Source: Limosilactobacillus kribbianus
GTDB lineage: Bacteria > Bacillota > Bacilli > Lactobacillales > Lactobacillaceae
DNA: 47,524 nucleotides
Assembly (NCBI RefSeq): GCF_026413145.1
Contig: NZ_JAOVYZ010000010.1
Location: forward strand, 1 to 47,524
Reading direction: 5' to 3'
Numbering within the stretch: position 1 is the stretch's first letter; each line of letters begins with the position of its first letter. Positions 47,505 through 47,524 of this stretch are shown here, one piece after another. Made by a program: the position numbers and the translations under genes. The notes under the pieces were generated by a model. The model was not told the origin of the DNA. It made no database searches and saw only the letters and a list, made by a program, of their open reading frames with translations.

Positions 47505-47524
47505 AGCACCACTATTTTATCATT
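47502..47524 (+). mobile_element. Start of a probable insertion-sequence gene, truncated by the window
   Basis: Only MSTTILS is visible. AGAAGGA gives a ribosome site, and the start lies within a hairpin. Both features and the position at the end of the segment suggest an IS transposase. The family cannot be named from seven residues. Confidence 0.4.

Overview
The window reads as chromosomal DNA of a heterofermentative lactobacillus, most likely Limosilactobacillus. This rests on the mixture seen (C69 dipeptidase, LPQTG surface protein, ComK/SigX-like regulators, GPH uronate transporter, strong AGGAGG ribosome sites, mid-range GC in core genes) and on remembered family distributions, not on a search. 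It ends at the start of an insertion-sequence gene, so the segment may be bounded by repeats.

Layout. 1-2.8 kb: a gene remnant, an HxlR regulator, then a divergent pair of competence-type regulators (ComK-like and SigX-like). 2.9-5.8 kb: a translationally coupled unit, glycerol kinase, unknown protein, catalytically degenerate HAD protein, and a 4-OT tautomerase. 5.9-7.1 kb: an Rpn-family PD-(D/E)XK nuclease gene with an internal strong ribosome site, followed by a diverged second copy of its C-terminal module as a stand-alone gene. 7.1-10.6 kb: CPA2 antiporter and dipeptidase. 10.8-17.8 kb: a 2313-residue LPQTG-anchored adhesin with 18 Cna-B repeats of two subtypes. 18-20.3 kb: peroxide defence (AhpC plus an AhpF-like reductase with the thioredoxin domains at the wrong end) behind a promoter with two Per-box-like sites. 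20.3-28.8 kb: zinc-independent S14, phosphoesterase, two MFS pumps, a transaldolase-like protein lacking its lysine, a GcvH-like protein with its lipoate ligase, and an AT-rich two-gene islet (DUF6978-like plus DUF1828/1829).

28.9-47.4 kb is a complete hexuronate locus. A GPH transporter imports uronates. UxaC isomerises them. UxaB and UxaA handle the galacturonate branch, and UxuB and UxuA the glucuronate branch. KduI and KduD handle unsaturated uronates. All branches meet at KDG, which KdgK and KdgA convert to pyruvate and glyceraldehyde 3-phosphate. GntR/FCD and IclR regulators are embedded, and several promoters carry cre-like or dyad sites. A mutarotase, an unexpected HxxxDG acyltransferase and an unannotated 57-residue secreted peptide are interspersed.

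The most striking observation is that the two UxaA-family genes in one operon have lost complementary sets of the family's conserved motifs. One lacks the central-domain cysteine motifs, the other the N-terminal and C-terminal catalytic motifs. This suggests an obligate heteromeric altronate dehydratase. The Rpn gene-within-a-gene plus duplicated small partner is the second best candidate for an undescribed arrangement.
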